Origin: Methylophaga muralis
GTDB taxonomy: Bacteria; Pseudomonadota; Gammaproteobacteria; Nitrosococcales; Methylophagaceae
DNA length: 64,000 nucleotides
Direction of reading: 5' to 3'
NCBI RefSeq assembly: GCF_001720165.1
Contig: NZ_MCRI01000008.1
Span: 1-64,000 of the forward strand
Below the pieces are notes generated by a model, which saw nothing but the letters and a program-made list of their open reading frames with translations, did not search any database and was not told where the DNA came from. Shown here piece after piece: positions 1 through 10,855 of this stretch (its first letter is position 1; every line of letters starts with the position of its first letter). Both the position numbers and the translations under genes were made by a program.

Positions 1-283
1 ACCCCGCTTAATCTGTCAACCCTCAACGCGTTTATTTATCAGCGCTGAGGAGTGTCTGTCGAAACAGAACGGCGCATTCTACAGATTGAAATTCATTCGT
101 CAACAGGAAGTTTTTCTTAATTGCATTAATGATGTGCTAGCTTTATGAATTGATAAGAAAAAAACTTTAAAGATAGAATATTTTTATCTATATCCACGCC
201 AAATTAACCAGATATTCGAGCAAAATTCGAATCCTAGCGCTCCGTTGGAAACCAAAATTCCACTGTTTCAAACCTAGTGTCTT

Positions 284-1285
284 TTATTTGTTGAGATAAA
301 GCTGTCGGTATTCTCGGGGTGAATGTCCGAAGTAACTTTTAAACACTCGGCTGAAATGCGACATATTGTTGAAGCCTGCCTGAAAAGCAATTTCGGATAT
401 GGTCTTTTCTTGTTGCATTATATTAAGTAACTGTTTTCGGCATTCAGCCATTCGGTGATCTAAAACAAACCCCATCAACGAAGTTTCTTCTTCATGGAAA
501 AGATTATTCAAATAACGTTTAGAAATGCCGATTCGACTGGCTATGACATTTGCATCCAAGTCTGGATCAAATAATTGAGTCATGATTTGTTGTTTCACGC
601 GGGTAAGTAATAATCGGCGATGTTTGGTATTTGATTGAAGCTGCGCTGTTTCTGTACCTGATAATGTCAGAGTAAACATATTGAGCAACTGTTCAGATAA
701 TGAGTTAAATTCCGACTGTTTTAGTGAACTGAGTTGCTGAACCGTAGTTTGAATGAAATTTGTGGTTATGGCTGGCAGTCCACTTGTTGGCGAAATTTTG
801 GTTGCTGTCAGATCGTCTACATTTCTAATGGTTTGTTTTAACAAAGATCGCGGTATTGAAACCAGTACTTTGCTAAAGGATTGTGGAATGCTAATCCGAT
901 GTGGTCGAGTAGCATCGTAAAACGTCATCTCCCCGGCTTTTAAAAAAACTTCTCTGCCAGCCTGCTCAAGTTTGTAGTTTCCGGAACATAGCATTACAGC
1001 AAAATAACAATCCTGATTATCTGATGATGGTTCTGGAGATAAGCGTTCCAGAGATATAGCATGAGAACGAATCGTCGATAAACGTAATTGCTGCCATGGA
1101 TAAATCGACATTTCGTTAAACAATTCGCCTTTTTTGGGTGGCGTAATTTCTACATTGGCGTATTCCCGACCAATCACTTCTTTTAGCCATTCCAATCGGT
1201 CCTTTTTTGGCAGATCTGCTGTAGAAAATCTTTGCCCAGATAACCTGTCTATGGAGGTTGAGCCAACAATTGCATCCATCATCAT
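284..1285 (-). CDS. AraC-family transcriptional regulator
   Basis: A cytoplasmic DNA-binding regulator of 333 residues. The last 100 residues form the AraC/XylS double helix-turn-helix, with the family signature near the C-terminus (IAFQAGFNNMSHFSRVFKSY, then G-H-S-P-R-E-Y-R). The first 220 residues resemble the AraC-binding-like sensor domain of regulators that respond to small aromatics, amines or alcohols; the ligand cannot be read from sequence. It is transcribed divergently from the small membrane protein starting at 1399, with about 110 bases between them, so that gene is its most likely local target (inference). Family is certain; target and inducer are unknown. Confidence 0.9.
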   Translation of the reverse strand: MMMDAIVGSTSIDRLSGQRFSTADLPKKDRLEWLKEVIGREYANVEITPPKKGELFNEMSIYPWQQLRLSTIRSHAISLERLSPEPSSDNQDCYFAVMLCSGNYKLEQAGREVFLKAGEMTFYDATRPHRISIPQSFSKVLVSIPRSLLKQTIRNVDDLTATKISPTSGLPAITTNFIQTTVQQLSSLKQSEFNSLSEQLLNMFTLTLSGTETAQLQSNTKHRRLLLTRVKQQIMTQLFDPDLDANVIASRIGISKRYLNNLFHEEETSLMGFVLDHRMAECRKQLLNIMQQEKTISEIAFQAGFNNMSHFSRVFKSYFGHSPREYRQLYLNK

Positions 1286-1398
1286 AGCCTACATGTCATT
1301 TGTTCCGATTTAGTCAAATTATCATACCCATGGAGAAAAGATGATCTTAAGTTGAGTGTGCAAAATGTACTCGGATGTTTAACGCACAGGAAATAAAA

Positions 1399-1929
1399 AT
1401 GCCAAACTCAACAAATCGCGTGAATCTGGTTCTTCTCCGCGGAGCGACATTGTGGATATTGATGGCACTGCTCTTAGCGTGGATTTTAGTAGGGTTATAT
1501 AACGAGATTGCTTTTTTGCAATGGCTCATACCTGGCAGACCTGTTCGAGTACTACAGGCGCATTTAGATTTTTTAATTATGAGCGCGTTAATATTGGGCT
1601 TTTACGCGACGAGAGTTCGACTGCCATGGCATGTATGCTGGGCTATGGTAATCGGCGCATTCACTAACTCAAGTCTGTTTTTACTACATGCCATTTTTCC
1701 AGTGACTGATCCATTGTCTGAACTGTACCAAGAAATAACTTTTTGGAGTTTGGCTTTTACTATCTATTTATATAGTAGTTTGTTACTTACCAGCTATGGC
1801 TTCGGAAAAGCGGCGGTATTAATTTTTAAATCAACCTTCAATGAAAAGGATTACGTTGCAAAGGACCAACAATCTTCATGTAAACGATGTGGCAGAGCCC
1901 TTGCCGATGAATTGACTCCATTGAATTGA
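1399..1929 (+). CDS. Small four-helix membrane protein, unknown function
   Basis: A protein of 176 residues if started at the ATG at 1399, which follows an AGGAAA ribosome site; an in-frame ATG at 1375 has no such site. Four hydrophobic segments are visible (about residues 18-40, 55-75, 82-102 and 120-140), followed by a soluble tail containing C-K-R-C. The second segment starts with A-H-L-D-F-L, loosely recalling hydroxylaminobenzene-mutase-like membrane proteins, but I do not claim that family. It lies divergent to an AraC regulator and ends 8 bases before the convergent tyrS stop. Likely an inner-membrane protein under the neighbouring regulator; function unknown. Confidence 0.7.
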   Translation: MPNSTNRVNLVLLRGATLWILMALLLAWILVGLYNEIAFLQWLIPGRPVRVLQAHLDFLIMSALILGFYATRVRLPWHVCWAMVIGAFTNSSLFLLHAIFPVTDPLSELYQEITFWSLAFTIYLYSSLLLTSYGFGKAAVLIFKSTFNEKDYVAKDQQSSCKRCGRALADELTPLN

Positions 1930-1937
1930 AAAGCCGG

Positions 1938-3140
1938 CTATTGAATGGTCAGCACTTTTGCATATTTTCTTTTGCCAACTTGGATAATCAGCTGCTGATC
2001 ATGCATCACAATCAAATCTTTGTTATCCATCTTTTCGCTGTCAATTTTTACTGCGCCCTGTTTAATCATTCTTAAGGCTTCGGAAGTACTGACAGTAAGT
2101 CCAGCTTCTTTAAGAACATTTGCAATTGGCATCCCTTCGGCGCCAACAGTCAAATTCACTTCAGCAATATCGTCTGGGATTTCGCCTTTTTTAAATTGAC
2201 TTTCAAAATCAAGCCTTGCTTGTGGACCAGCTGCGTCACCGTGAAACCGTGAGACAATCTCTTCAGCAAATAACTTTTTGACTTCAATTGGATTACGACC
2301 ATCAGCAACAGATTGTTTCCAGTCTGCAATATCCGTTAACGACTTAAAGCTCAGTAACTCAATATAACGCCACATCAACTCATCTGAAATTGACATCAGT
2401 TTGCCAAAGATATCCTTAGGGCTCTCATCTATACCAATGTAATTCCCCAAGGATTTGGACATCTTCTGTACGCCATCCAGCCCAACCAGAAGCGGCATGG
2501 TTAAAATACATTGCGGCGATTTGCCATAAGCTTTCTGTAATTCACGGCCCATCAACAGATTAAACTTTTGATCGGTTCCGCCTAGCTCAACATCAGCATC
2601 CAACACAACGGAATCGTAACCTTGTATTAAAGGATATAAAAACTCGTGAATCGCAATAGGTTGCCCGCCCGTATAACGTTTATGAAAATCGTCACGTTCG
2701 AGCATGCGTGCAACAGTATGATGCGAGGCCAAACGAATCATGTCAGCAGAGGACAATTCGTTCATCCAATGTGAATTGAAAACTACTTGAGTACGTTCGG
2801 GATCAAGTATTTTGAAAACCTGTTTTTGATAAGTTTCCGCATTCTGCTTCACTTGTTCGGGAGTTAATGGCTTGCGTGTCACATTTTTACCGGTTGGATC
2901 ACCAATCATTCCGGTAAAATCGCCAATCAAAAATAGGATTTCATGTCCTAGATCTTGGAACAACTTTAGCTTATTCAGCAATACGGTATGACCAAGATGC
3001 AAGTCTGGTGCCGTTGGATCAAAACCCGCCTTGATACGCAGTGGTTTACCCGTTTCCAGCTTTTCAATTAACTCTTTTTCAACCAGAATTTCTTCTGATC
3101 CACGACGGATTTCTGCCAAGGTTTCTTGTACAGTTCTCAT
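1938..3140 (-). CDS. tyrS: Tyrosyl-tRNA synthetase
   Basis: Charges tRNA-Tyr with tyrosine in the cytoplasm. The class I signatures are present: H-L-G-H in the N-terminal Rossmann fold (about residue 45) and K-M-S-K-S-L-G-N in the middle, followed by an S4-like RNA-binding domain at the C-terminus. The open frame runs up to 3305, but the first ~55 residues do not resemble the family. The protein proper begins [11 protein letters not shown] at 3140 (an adjacent ATG lies at 3143), preceded by GGAGA at good spacing. This gives 400 residues, normal for the TyrS form common in gammaproteobacteria. Divergent from the M23 peptidase gene. Confidence 0.97.
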   Translation of the reverse strand: MRTVQETLAEIRRGSEEILVEKELIEKLETGKPLRIKAGFDPTAPDLHLGHTVLLNKLKLFQDLGHEILFLIGDFTGMIGDPTGKNVTRKPLTPEQVKQNAETYQKQVFKILDPERTQVVFNSHWMNELSSADMIRLASHHTVARMLERDDFHKRYTGGQPIAIHEFLYPLIQGYDSVVLDADVELGGTDQKFNLLMGRELQKAYGKSPQCILTMPLLVGLDGVQKMSKSLGNYIGIDESPKDIFGKLMSISDELMWRYIELLSFKSLTDIADWKQSVADGRNPIEVKKLFAEEIVSRFHGDAAGPQARLDFESQFKKGEIPDDIAEVNLTVGAEGMPIANVLKEAGLTVSTSEALRMIKQGAVKIDSEKMDNKDLIVMHDQQLIIQVGKRKYAKVLTIQ

Positions 3141-3262
3141 CATCGTTCTCCGCGATATAAAAATTGGCGGGCAATATAACACAAGATCTTGCCTTCTAGG
3201 GGTTTCAATTCCGAGCAAATGCTGAGAGAATTGCACGAATTTACTATAAACAGGGAATGCCC

Positions 3263-4852
3263 ATGAAGAAACGTAATAGACTTCTGAGCTCATCACAGCA
3301 ATCAAAATTATTTAAATCTGAAACGCTGTCTCCCCACAAAAACAGACATATTCCAATCCTATCTTTGTTAGCTCTTACCGGTATTTTTATAACCGGTATC
3401 GTATTGGCGACAAGTGAACCTAGCTCCACAACCAGTCAAACACAGGCTGTTACTTTACCTAACATGCCGACTGAAAGTGAATCTTCCGCCTCTGCAACTC
3501 AATCAGTTATTCCACTATCGGTACAGTCTGTTGAGACTGAAACGACATCTATCGATACTGCAATAATTGAAGAAGCTGAAACAGAACAGAAAGATATTAC
3601 TTTGGACGAGTCATCTGAAATTGAGCGTCTACATCTGAGTCAACCAACTCCGGTGGTTGAAACTGAAGTTTCGAGTATTATCGATGCGACATCACCCCAA
3701 GATGTAACAGCTAACGACGCAAGTAATGGTGAGATGAGCTGGCAAGAAGTTGAAGTTAAGTCCGGTGATAACCTCTCATTAATTTTCCCAAGAGCTGGTT
3801 TAGGTGCTCGTGATGTTTATAACGTTGCTCAGACTGCTGGTGAAGATGCTAAAGCACTACTTAATCTTAGACCTGGTCAAATAGTACGTTTTGGAACAGT
3901 CACTGATAGTGAACAAAAGTTAGTTTTAAAACAACTTCAATTGCAATTAAACCCAATGAAAACCTTGACGTTAACAGCAACTGAGCAAGGTTTTGAAACC
4001 GAAGTTGTTGAACGCGAACTAGATAAGCAACGTCAACTGGTTGCTGGTGAGATTCAAAGTTCATTGTTTGTTGATGGACAAAAAGCCGGTATGTCAGACC
4101 GATTAATTATGGAAATGGCGCATATTTTTGGCTGGGACGTAGATTTTGCTTTGGACCTACGTAAGGGCGACAGTTTTAAAGTTATTTATAACGAAAACTT
4201 TTTAGACGGCGAAAAAGTGGCCGATGGTGAAATTCTGGCAGCAGAGTTTACTAATCGTGGTAACACCTTCAGAGCTATTCGTTTCACTGATAGCAATGGT
4301 GAAAGCCGTTTCTATACTCCTAACGGAGATAGTATGCGTAAAGCCTTCACAAGAACACCGGTGCCTATTTCACGCATCAGTTCTGGCTTTAATCCGAATC
4401 GTAAACACCCTGTTTTACAAACCAATCGTCCACATCGTGGCGTAGATTATGCGGCTCCTACTGGAACGCCAATACTGGCTACTGGTGACGGTAAAGTAGA
4501 TTTTGTTGGAACGAAAGGTGGGTATGGCCGCACGGTAGTTTTATCTCATGGCGGTCGTTACACAACGCTGTTTGCCCACATGTCTAGTTATAAAAAAGGT
4601 ATTCGTGTTGGCCAGCGTGTAAGACAAGGTGAAGTTATTGGTTATATCGGCATGAGTGGTTTGGCAACCGGCCCACACTTGCATTATGAATTCCGTGTAG
4701 ATGGTGTGCATAAAAATCCTTTAACAGTAACTTTACCAAAAGCTGAACCAATTCCAAGTCAATATCTGGCGCAGTTCAAAACCACTGCACAACCACTAAT
4801 TGCCAGCTTAGATAATATACAAGTACCAACCTTGGCCTTACGCCAAGATTAA
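3263..4852 (+). CDS. M23 family murein endopeptidase (MepM-like)
   Basis: A cell-envelope zinc peptidase expected to cut peptidoglycan cross-links. The ATG at 3263 is preferred because the AGGGA motif is 7 bases before it; the ATG at 3257 touches that motif. Residues about 29-51 form one membrane anchor, followed by an acidic Ser/Thr-rich linker (about 55-155), a LysM/OapA-like region (about 160-250), and the M23 domain (about 380-480). The zinc and catalytic motifs are intact: H-R-G-V-D and T-G-P-H-L-H-Y-E. The length of 529 residues suits the MepM/YebA group. It precedes anmK by 10 bases, so the two probably form a cell-wall turnover and recycling operon. Confidence 0.92.
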   Translation: MKKRNRLLSSSQQSKLFKSETLSPHKNRHIPILSLLALTGIFITGIVLATSEPSSTTSQTQAVTLPNMPTESESSASATQSVIPLSVQSVETETTSIDTAIIEEAETEQKDITLDESSEIERLHLSQPTPVVETEVSSIIDATSPQDVTANDASNGEMSWQEVEVKSGDNLSLIFPRAGLGARDVYNVAQTAGEDAKALLNLRPGQIVRFGTVTDSEQKLVLKQLQLQLNPMKTLTLTATEQGFETEVVERELDKQRQLVAGEIQSSLFVDGQKAGMSDRLIMEMAHIFGWDVDFALDLRKGDSFKVIYNENFLDGEKVADGEILAAEFTNRGNTFRAIRFTDSNGESRFYTPNGDSMRKAFTRTPVPISRISSGFNPNRKHPVLQTNRPHRGVDYAAPTGTPILATGDGKVDFVGTKGGYGRTVVLSHGGRYTTLFAHMSSYKKGIRVGQRVRQGEVIGYIGMSGLATGPHLHYEFRVDGVHKNPLTVTLPKAEPIPSQYLAQFKTTAQPLIASLDNIQVPTLALRQD

Positions 4853-4862
4853 AATATTCAGA

Positions 4863-5990
4863 ATGGGCTTTTACATCGGTGTAATGTCAGGCACAAGCCT
4901 GGATGCTATTGATGTAGCGTTAATTGAAACATCGCCTACGGATCAACCTAGATTAATTGCCCATCACTCAGCAGAATTTGCTGCTGAGCTGCAAACAACG
5001 CTAACGGATTTAATTCGTTCTCAGCATTGTCAGCTCTCCCAGTTGGGTGAATTAGATGTTCAGCTGGGTCATGCTTATGCCGACGCTATTAACACCCTGC
5101 TAGCATCGTCAGGCATTTCTCCTGCTCAAATTGATGGCATAGGCTGTCATGGCCAAACGATATTCCATTCTCCCGACTCAAAATACCCCTTTAGTATGCA
5201 AATCGGCAATGGCAATGTTGTTGCTGAAAAAACCGGTATTACCACCGTTTGTGATTTTCGCCAGCGAGATATGATAAATGGCGGGCAAGGCGCCCCTTTG
5301 GTTCCGGCTTTTCATGCTGCTCTGTTTCGTTCGGATAGTGAAAACAGGGTAATTTTGAATATCGGTGGCATCAGCAATATCAGTATATTAACGGCCAATT
5401 CGCATAGCATTTTGCAAGGATTTGATACTGGACCCGGCAATACCCTTATGGATGCATGGATTCAGCAGCATAGACAGCAGGCTTTTGATAATGAAGGTAA
5501 ATGGGCTGAAGGTGGCCAAGTAAGTCAGTCTTTATTACTGAAATTAAAGTCCGATCCTTATTTCGCACGAAAAATACCTAAAAGCACCGGTTGTGAATTG
5601 TTTAATTTAGGCTGGTTAATGCAGCAATTAAGCTTAGCTGGCATTTCAGATCTTGATGCGCAAGATGTGCAAGCGACTCTGATGGCTTTTACAGTATCAA
5701 CCATTGTTGATGCTATACATCAATATGCCAGTCAAACAGACAAAGTTTACGTATGTGGTGGCGGTGCTAGAAACGCAGCTTTAATGCGACAACTGCAAAA
5801 TGCCTTGGATACTATAGAGGTCATGACTACAGCAATGATTGGCTTAGATCCTCAATGGGTTGAGGCTGCTGCATTTGGATGGCTTGCCGAGCAAACATTG
5901 CAACACAATGCGCTTGATTTACGTGAGGTAACTGGCGCCCGCCGCCCCAGCATATTAGGTGCGGTCTATTGGTCTAAAAAAGCATCATAG
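4863..5990 (+). CDS. anmK: Anhydro-N-acetylmuramic acid kinase
   Basis: Phosphorylates and opens 1,6-anhydro-MurNAc recovered from the wall, giving MurNAc-6-phosphate in the cytoplasm. The sugar-kinase signatures are present: G-V-M-S-G-T-S-L-D-A at the start, G-C-H-G-Q-T-I-F-H, L-N-I-G-G-I-S-N-I, F-D-T-G-P-G-N and V-C-G-G-G-A-R-N. Length is 375 residues, typical of the family. It follows the murein endopeptidase by 10 bases, matching its role in peptidoglycan recycling. Its 3' end overlaps the convergent gcvH stop by 25 bases. Confidence 0.96.
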   Translation: MGFYIGVMSGTSLDAIDVALIETSPTDQPRLIAHHSAEFAAELQTTLTDLIRSQHCQLSQLGELDVQLGHAYADAINTLLASSGISPAQIDGIGCHGQTIFHSPDSKYPFSMQIGNGNVVAEKTGITTVCDFRQRDMINGGQGAPLVPAFHAALFRSDSENRVILNIGGISNISILTANSHSILQGFDTGPGNTLMDAWIQQHRQQAFDNEGKWAEGGQVSQSLLLKLKSDPYFARKIPKSTGCELFNLGWLMQQLSLAGISDLDAQDVQATLMAFTVSTIVDAIHQYASQTDKVYVCGGGARNAALMRQLQNALDTIEVMTTAMIGLDPQWVEAAAFGWLAEQTLQHNALDLREVTGARRPSILGAVYWSKKAS

Positions 5991-6355
5991 TCCATAGCGG
6001 TCATTAACTCTGCTGTAACTTCTTCGATAGGAAGATCAGAACGAAAGCGCACAATCCAACCATTATTGAATGGTTCTTGATTGATCAGCTCAGGCATTTC
6101 AACCAGTTGTTGATTGATGGCAATAATTTCACCACTGATTGGCATAACCACATCCGAAGCCGATTTAACTGATTCAATTACTGCACAGGCCTCTCCCGCA
6201 GCAAACTCCTGGCCTTCTGCTGGCAACTCAACAAAGACTATGTCACCCAAACTATCCTGAGCATGCTCAGTAATTCCAAGAGTAAAAATTCCCGTTCCTT
6301 GTTGTTCCAGCCAAACATGCGACTCACTATAATAATATTCGTCTGAATTATTCAT
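5966..6355 (-). CDS. gcvH: Glycine cleavage system H protein (lipoyl carrier)
   Basis: A small lipoyl-domain protein of 129 residues that normally carries the aminomethyl group between the P and T proteins. The lipoylation site E-S-V-K-S-A-S-D is intact (K at about residue 64), flanked by the usual G-D-I-V-F-V-E-L-P motif. The start overlaps the end of malQ (ATGAATAA), so it is probably translated in coupling with the glycogen operon. No gcvT or gcvP lies nearby, and this placement is unusual. Assignment to GcvH is firm; its partner in this context is not known. Confidence 0.93.
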   Translation of the reverse strand: MNNSDEYYYSESHVWLEQQGTGIFTLGITEHAQDSLGDIVFVELPAEGQEFAAGEACAVIESVKSASDVVMPISGEIIAINQQLVEMPELINQEPFNNGWIVRFRSDLPIEEVTAELMTAMDYDAFLDQ

Positions 6356-7805
6356 AAATGATGCGTCCGTATATTTGATTAAGTTGTCTTAACTTTTCAG
6401 CGCAACCTTCAGGAAGCATAGTCCACTCAAACTGCCATTTCCAGTTACCTTCCATAGTTCCGGGAACGTTCATACGATGCTCACCGCCCAATTCAAGTAA
6501 ATCCTGCATTGGTATAACTGCCAGTTGTGAAACTGACTTTAGGGCTACACGGATCAGCAACCAAGGCATCGCCTCTTCACTAGGTCCGATATATTGATGT
6601 AAGTGTTGGCGAGTCGCCTCATCAATCTCATCATACCAACCCAAACTAGTATTGTTATCATGAGTGCCCGTATAGGTAATGCTATCGTTACAATGCTTGT
6701 GAGGCAGATAAGGATTGTCGGCATCACCACCAAAGGCAAATTGTAAAATCTTCATACCGGGCATCGCGAACTGCTCGCGCAAAGCAGTGACTTCAGCGGT
6801 AATAATACCCAAATCTTCAGCAACCAGCGGAAGCTCCCCAAACTCAGAAACCAGCTTTTTGAATAAAGCTTCTCCAGGTGCTTTGCCCCATTCACCTTCC
6901 ATAGCTGTTTCACAGCTGGCTGGGATTTCCCAGCAGGCTTCAAATCCTCTGAAGTGGTCAATACGAATTAAATCAAACAAATCTAATTGTGTGGCAAGCC
7001 GTTTTAACCACCAACTGAAATCCTCTTTGATGTGCGCCTGCCAATCATAAAGCGGATTGCCCCAGCGCTGCCCTGTGGCTGAGAAATAATCTGGGGGAAC
7101 CCCTGTAACCTTGGTTGCTTGTCCAGTGGCGTCTAAAGTAAATAGTTCTGGTGCAGCCCAGACATCCGCACTGTCATGAGCAACAAAAATAGGCATATCA
7201 CCAAATAATTTGATTTGGTGTTGATTGGCATAGGTTTTTAGATTTTGCCATTGCTGGAAAAAAAGAAATTGCTCGAAACGGCGAATGGTTAATGATTCAG
7301 TTCGTTGTTCAGCTAGTTCTTTCAAAGCTGCCGGCTGCCTGTCGCGGAGTGGTTCAGGCCATTCAAACCATGGCATTGCATGATTCAGGTTGCGTATTTC
7401 CCGATATAAAACATAATCTTCGAGCCAGAAGGCCTGAAGTTGACAGAATTCATTGAAAGCCGTCCAATCCGCTTCTGTTGCATGCTCAACAAATTGTTTA
7501 TAAGCATTCACCACGATAGTGAACACTTTTTTACCAGCCAAATCTTCATTACGACACCAAGGTTTAGCCTTAATGGAATCAATGCACAACAACTTATTAT
7601 TGCCAGCATGAGCGGATAAGCACTGATAGGGTGAACCATCCTCATGGGTTGGCCCTAATGGCAGCATCTGCCAGACGGTTACTCCTGCTTGTTGCAGAAA
7701 GTCTATAAAGCGATATGCATCAGCGCCTAAATTTCCAGACGGCAAACTCGTAATGTGTAATAAAACGCCTGTGCGACGGTTATCAAAAATATGTGCCTGT
7801 TTCAT
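6348..7805 (-). CDS. malQ: 4-alpha-glucanotransferase (amylomaltase)
   Basis: Transfers alpha-1,4-glucan segments between maltooligosaccharides (GH77). Catalytic motifs of the GH77 barrel are present: I-R-I-D-H-F-R-G-F (nucleophile Asp), V-A-E-D-L-G (acid/base Glu region) and T-H-D-N-N-T. Length is 485 residues, the short bacterial amylomaltase form. It is the third gene of a minus-strand cluster glgC-GH57-malQ-gcvH, lying 3 bases after the GH57 gene and overlapping gcvH by 8. It likely remodels linear glucans produced during glycogen turnover. Confidence 0.95.
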   Translation of the reverse strand: MKQAHIFDNRRTGVLLHITSLPSGNLGADAYRFIDFLQQAGVTVWQMLPLGPTHEDGSPYQCLSAHAGNNKLLCIDSIKAKPWCRNEDLAGKKVFTIVVNAYKQFVEHATEADWTAFNEFCQLQAFWLEDYVLYREIRNLNHAMPWFEWPEPLRDRQPAALKELAEQRTESLTIRRFEQFLFFQQWQNLKTYANQHQIKLFGDMPIFVAHDSADVWAAPELFTLDATGQATKVTGVPPDYFSATGQRWGNPLYDWQAHIKEDFSWWLKRLATQLDLFDLIRIDHFRGFEACWEIPASCETAMEGEWGKAPGEALFKKLVSEFGELPLVAEDLGIITAEVTALREQFAMPGMKILQFAFGGDADNPYLPHKHCNDSITYTGTHDNNTSLGWYDEIDEATRQHLHQYIGPSEEAMPWLLIRVALKSVSQLAVIPMQDLLELGGEHRMNVPGTMEGNWKWQFEWTMLPEGCAEKLRQLNQIYGRIIYE

Positions 7806-7808
7806 GTA

Positions 7809-9491
7809 TTAGCCGCCACGACGCATTGTGCCGCCTTGTTCAGCCTCACCTCCACCAAAAGATACGACTTCTGACAATATCTGCGGCACTTCTTCTCCCA
7901 GCATTTGATAGAGGTTGGATAAATGTAATCTGAACAGCCGCTCAAAATCGCTGACACTGTCTGCTGAGTTGTAATCGCCAAACCACCAGAACCAGTCCGA
8001 TCCTTCACAAATTGCCAGCTGTCTATCTATCGCTAGCTGCATCTCTTCATCAAAAGTGGTGGTAGCCATTTTTTGGTCATAAACCTGTTTGACCTGACTG
8101 AGCAAATCCCACCCACGATTTTTATCAGCATCACCAATCCATGTCGAAAAGGATCCATATACCCAACTTCCAGCCACCATTTCAGGGAGGGAACCCGGAG
8201 TTACGCCACTTTCTAAACATTCGCTAAAGGTCGTGAGTTCAAGCTCTGGATGTTGCGACAATTGCTTATACAAACTCTGCAAGAAATAAAACCCATTGTA
8301 GGAGTAATACTCCCAGGCATTTTCACCATCGAGAATGACGGAAACCACCCGATCAGGATCATCTTCGGTTGTAGCTTTAATATTCAGTAAATGACTAATA
8401 AAATCATTTACCGCATCTTCAGCACTCCATTTGGTGTAGATAAAACCAATCATATCCGACAAGCCATCATCACGGAAAAAACACGCCGGAGGTAAATCTT
8501 TCAATCGATAAGGTTTATGGATATTTGCCTCAGGCATGTCCGACTTATTCAGGCTATTACGCAAGACATTTTCACCTGTAGCGGTCCAACTGAAACCATG
8601 TTCTGCTATTAATGGCAATGTTGCATCAGATACTGCTCCCTCAGAGGGCCAGCAGCCCTTAGGGCGAAATCCGAAAAATGACTCAAATACTCGCAAGCCC
8701 TCTTCCATTTGCCAATGAGCTCGAGCCTCACCACCAGGATATTCGGTAATTTCCGGTAAAGGAGCATCAGGCATAGCTTCAAGCGTACTGTTGATATCCA
8801 ATAACAACGGCAAGATAGGATGGGCGTATGGTGTGACCGATAATTCTACTCGTCCCGACTCCGCTAAACGACGGTAACGTGGAATCAAGTCACTTAAGAT
8901 TTCACTGATGACCGTCAATAACTGGCGCCGATCATGAAAAGTAAAAAAATGGCCTTTTTTCATCAGATTCTGAATACGAATATCACTACGTCGTACCGAT
9001 TCAGCCATCCAAACTAAGTGATACCAAACCAGCAAATCCACCAAATATTGTTCATTGAGATAACGGAGACGTTCCGTCTGTTCCAATGCCCAACGGGCAA
9101 TTTCGGCCAACCGTGCAAAATGCGGAAACGGTGCTATCAATTTTTCTTCATTTGCTCTTAGACAGGCATTTATCAATTTCCGTCGTTCACCAGCATGCAC
9201 CGGTTGTACCGGTGAATCCAATGCAATTAACAATGGATCTTTCAAACGGCCCGTACCTTTAAAACGGCCTTTTAACTGCTGATCATAATCATCAATTTGT
9301 TCCAATAAAGTTGGCGCAAAATTCACTACCGCCTTAGCTTCAGAAACATTTTCAAGATGCCACGCCATATCTGCGTAATCTTTTATCGCATGCAAATAGG
9401 TCCAGGGAAGCTGATAATTCCCCCCCATCGGCTCACTGTACTGCGGCTGGTGCATGTGCCAGCAAAGAACAACTTTTAATTTATCGGACAT
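7809..9491 (-). CDS. Glycoside hydrolase family 57 protein
   Basis: A 560-residue alpha-glucan-active enzyme of family GH57 (amylase, branching or glucanotransferase type). It begins with the typical W-H-M-H-Q-P. The catalytic region includes [11 protein letters not shown], with the nucleophile Glu, and [12 protein letters not shown], with the acid Asp. The C-terminal half carries a helical domain of the kind next to GH57 barrels. It overlaps glgC by 11 bases and precedes malQ by 3, so it is co-translated with glycogen genes. Whether it hydrolyses or transfers cannot be read from the sequence. No signal peptide, so cytoplasmic. Confidence 0.92.
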   Translation of the reverse strand: MSDKLKVVLCWHMHQPQYSEPMGGNYQLPWTYLHAIKDYADMAWHLENVSEAKAVVNFAPTLLEQIDDYDQQLKGRFKGTGRLKDPLLIALDSPVQPVHAGERRKLINACLRANEEKLIAPFPHFARLAEIARWALEQTERLRYLNEQYLVDLLVWYHLVWMAESVRRSDIRIQNLMKKGHFFTFHDRRQLLTVISEILSDLIPRYRRLAESGRVELSVTPYAHPILPLLLDINSTLEAMPDAPLPEITEYPGGEARAHWQMEEGLRVFESFFGFRPKGCWPSEGAVSDATLPLIAEHGFSWTATGENVLRNSLNKSDMPEANIHKPYRLKDLPPACFFRDDGLSDMIGFIYTKWSAEDAVNDFISHLLNIKATTEDDPDRVVSVILDGENAWEYYSYNGFYFLQSLYKQLSQHPELELTTFSECLESGVTPGSLPEMVAGSWVYGSFSTWIGDADKNRGWDLLSQVKQVYDQKMATTTFDEEMQLAIDRQLAICEGSDWFWWFGDYNSADSVSDFERLFRLHLSNLYQMLGEEVPQILSEVVSFGGGEAEQGGTMRRGG

Positions 9492-10749
9492 AACGGTAAT
9501 TTTGCCCCAGCATTTCAGGTGTCACTAAAACGACACCATTAGGTGAAACTTCAAAGCGTTGTGCATCCAATACCGGATCTTCACCGATAATCGTGCCCTC
9601 AGGAACGATACAGCCTTTATCCAACACAACTTTCTTTAGGCGACAATGCCTACCAACAGTAACATCAGGTAATACAACACTATCTTCGATAAGACTATAG
9701 CTCAGTACTTCAACGTTCGAGAACAGAACGGAGTGTCGTACGACAGATCCAGAAATGATACAGCCGCCTGAAACCATTGAATCGACGGCCATACCGCGAC
9801 GATCATCGTCATCAAACACAAATTTGGCAGGTGGCAGTTGAGCCTGGTGTGTCCAGATTGGCCAGTCTTCGTCGTACAGGTTTAACTCGGGTGTGACGCC
9901 TATCAACTCCAGATTAGCTGACCAGAAAGCATCTATAGTTCCGACATCACGCCAGTAACCGGGATCATTCCCTTGAACATCTTTGTAAGGAAACGCGACG
10001 ACTTTATATTTTTGAATTAAAGAAGGAATGATGTCGTGCCCAAAATCATGGCTGGATCGGGAATTATCCGCATCTTTAATTAATTGCTCGTACAGAAAAC
10101 CCGCGTTGAAAATATAAATACCCATGGAGGCCAACGCCACATCATCCGAACCAGGAATTGGCGTAGGGTTTTCAGGTTTTTCATTAAAAGCAACGATACG
10201 ATGGTTTAAATCAACTGACATAACCCCAAACGCTTTGGCTTGATCCAACGGTACTTCGATACAACCAATCGTCATATCGGCATTTTGGGCAACATGCTCG
10301 GCCAGCATATCGCCGTAATCCATTTTGTAGATATGGTCGCCGGCAAGGATCAATACATATTCAGGACCATGATTTCGCAAGATATCAATATTTTGATAAA
10401 CCGCATCGGCCGTGCCGGTATACCATCCCTGCTCTGTACGTTGCGAAGCGGGTAATAATTCGACAAACTCACCCAAGTCACCACGCATAAATCCCCAACC
10501 TTGTTGAATGTGGCGAATCAATGAATGCGCTTTATATTGCGTTAAAATTCCTACCCGGCGGATACCTGAATTAACGCAATTTGACAGAGGAAAATCGATA
10601 ATTCTGAATTTCCCACCAAATGGCACAGCGGGTTTTGCCCGCCATCCTGTCAGTTGTTTTAGACGCGAGCCACGCCCACCTGCCAGGATCAGTGCCAATG
10701 TATCCCTGGTCAGTCGACTGACAAAACGCGTGCTATTATTTTTTGGCAT
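9481..10749 (-). CDS. glgC: Glucose-1-phosphate adenylyltransferase
   Basis: Makes ADP-glucose from glucose-1-phosphate and ATP, the committed step of glycogen synthesis. The nucleotidyltransferase loop [11 protein letters not shown] is at about residues 20-30, with [15 protein letters not shown] after it. The left-handed beta-helix regulatory domain occupies the last ~120 residues. Length is 422 residues, as in enteric GlgC. First gene of the cluster; glgB starts 106 bases away on the other strand, so the two halves share a divergent promoter region. No glycogen synthase (glgA) is present in the window. Confidence 0.96.
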   Translation of the reverse strand: MPKNNSTRFVSRLTRDTLALILAGGRGSRLKQLTGWRAKPAVPFGGKFRIIDFPLSNCVNSGIRRVGILTQYKAHSLIRHIQQGWGFMRGDLGEFVELLPASQRTEQGWYTGTADAVYQNIDILRNHGPEYVLILAGDHIYKMDYGDMLAEHVAQNADMTIGCIEVPLDQAKAFGVMSVDLNHRIVAFNEKPENPTPIPGSDDVALASMGIYIFNAGFLYEQLIKDADNSRSSHDFGHDIIPSLIQKYKVVAFPYKDVQGNDPGYWRDVGTIDAFWSANLELIGVTPELNLYDEDWPIWTHQAQLPPAKFVFDDDDRRGMAVDSMVSGGCIISGSVVRHSVLFSNVEVLSYSLIEDSVVLPDVTVGRHCRLKKVVLDKGCIVPEGTIIGEDPVLDAQRFEVSPNGVVLVTPEMLGQNYRYVR

Positions 10750-10855
10750 ATTTAATTCTCCGGCCAGCTATGCAGTGAAATATGTTGTAATGGCTTTAAG
10801 CGTGCCACATCGGTAAGGTGGACAGCAATAGAAAAATTTATAGGACAGTATATCT

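Noticed and set aside
21-50. Imperfect hairpin CCTCAACGC/GCGCTGAGG near the window start as a terminator
   Set aside because: It has a mismatch and no T-run on either strand; bases 1-283 otherwise show no gene or clear signal.
3144-3305. Long form of tyrS beginning at 3305
   Set aside because: The extra residues lack family similarity, overlap the divergent peptidase start, and a good ribosome site precedes 3140-3143.
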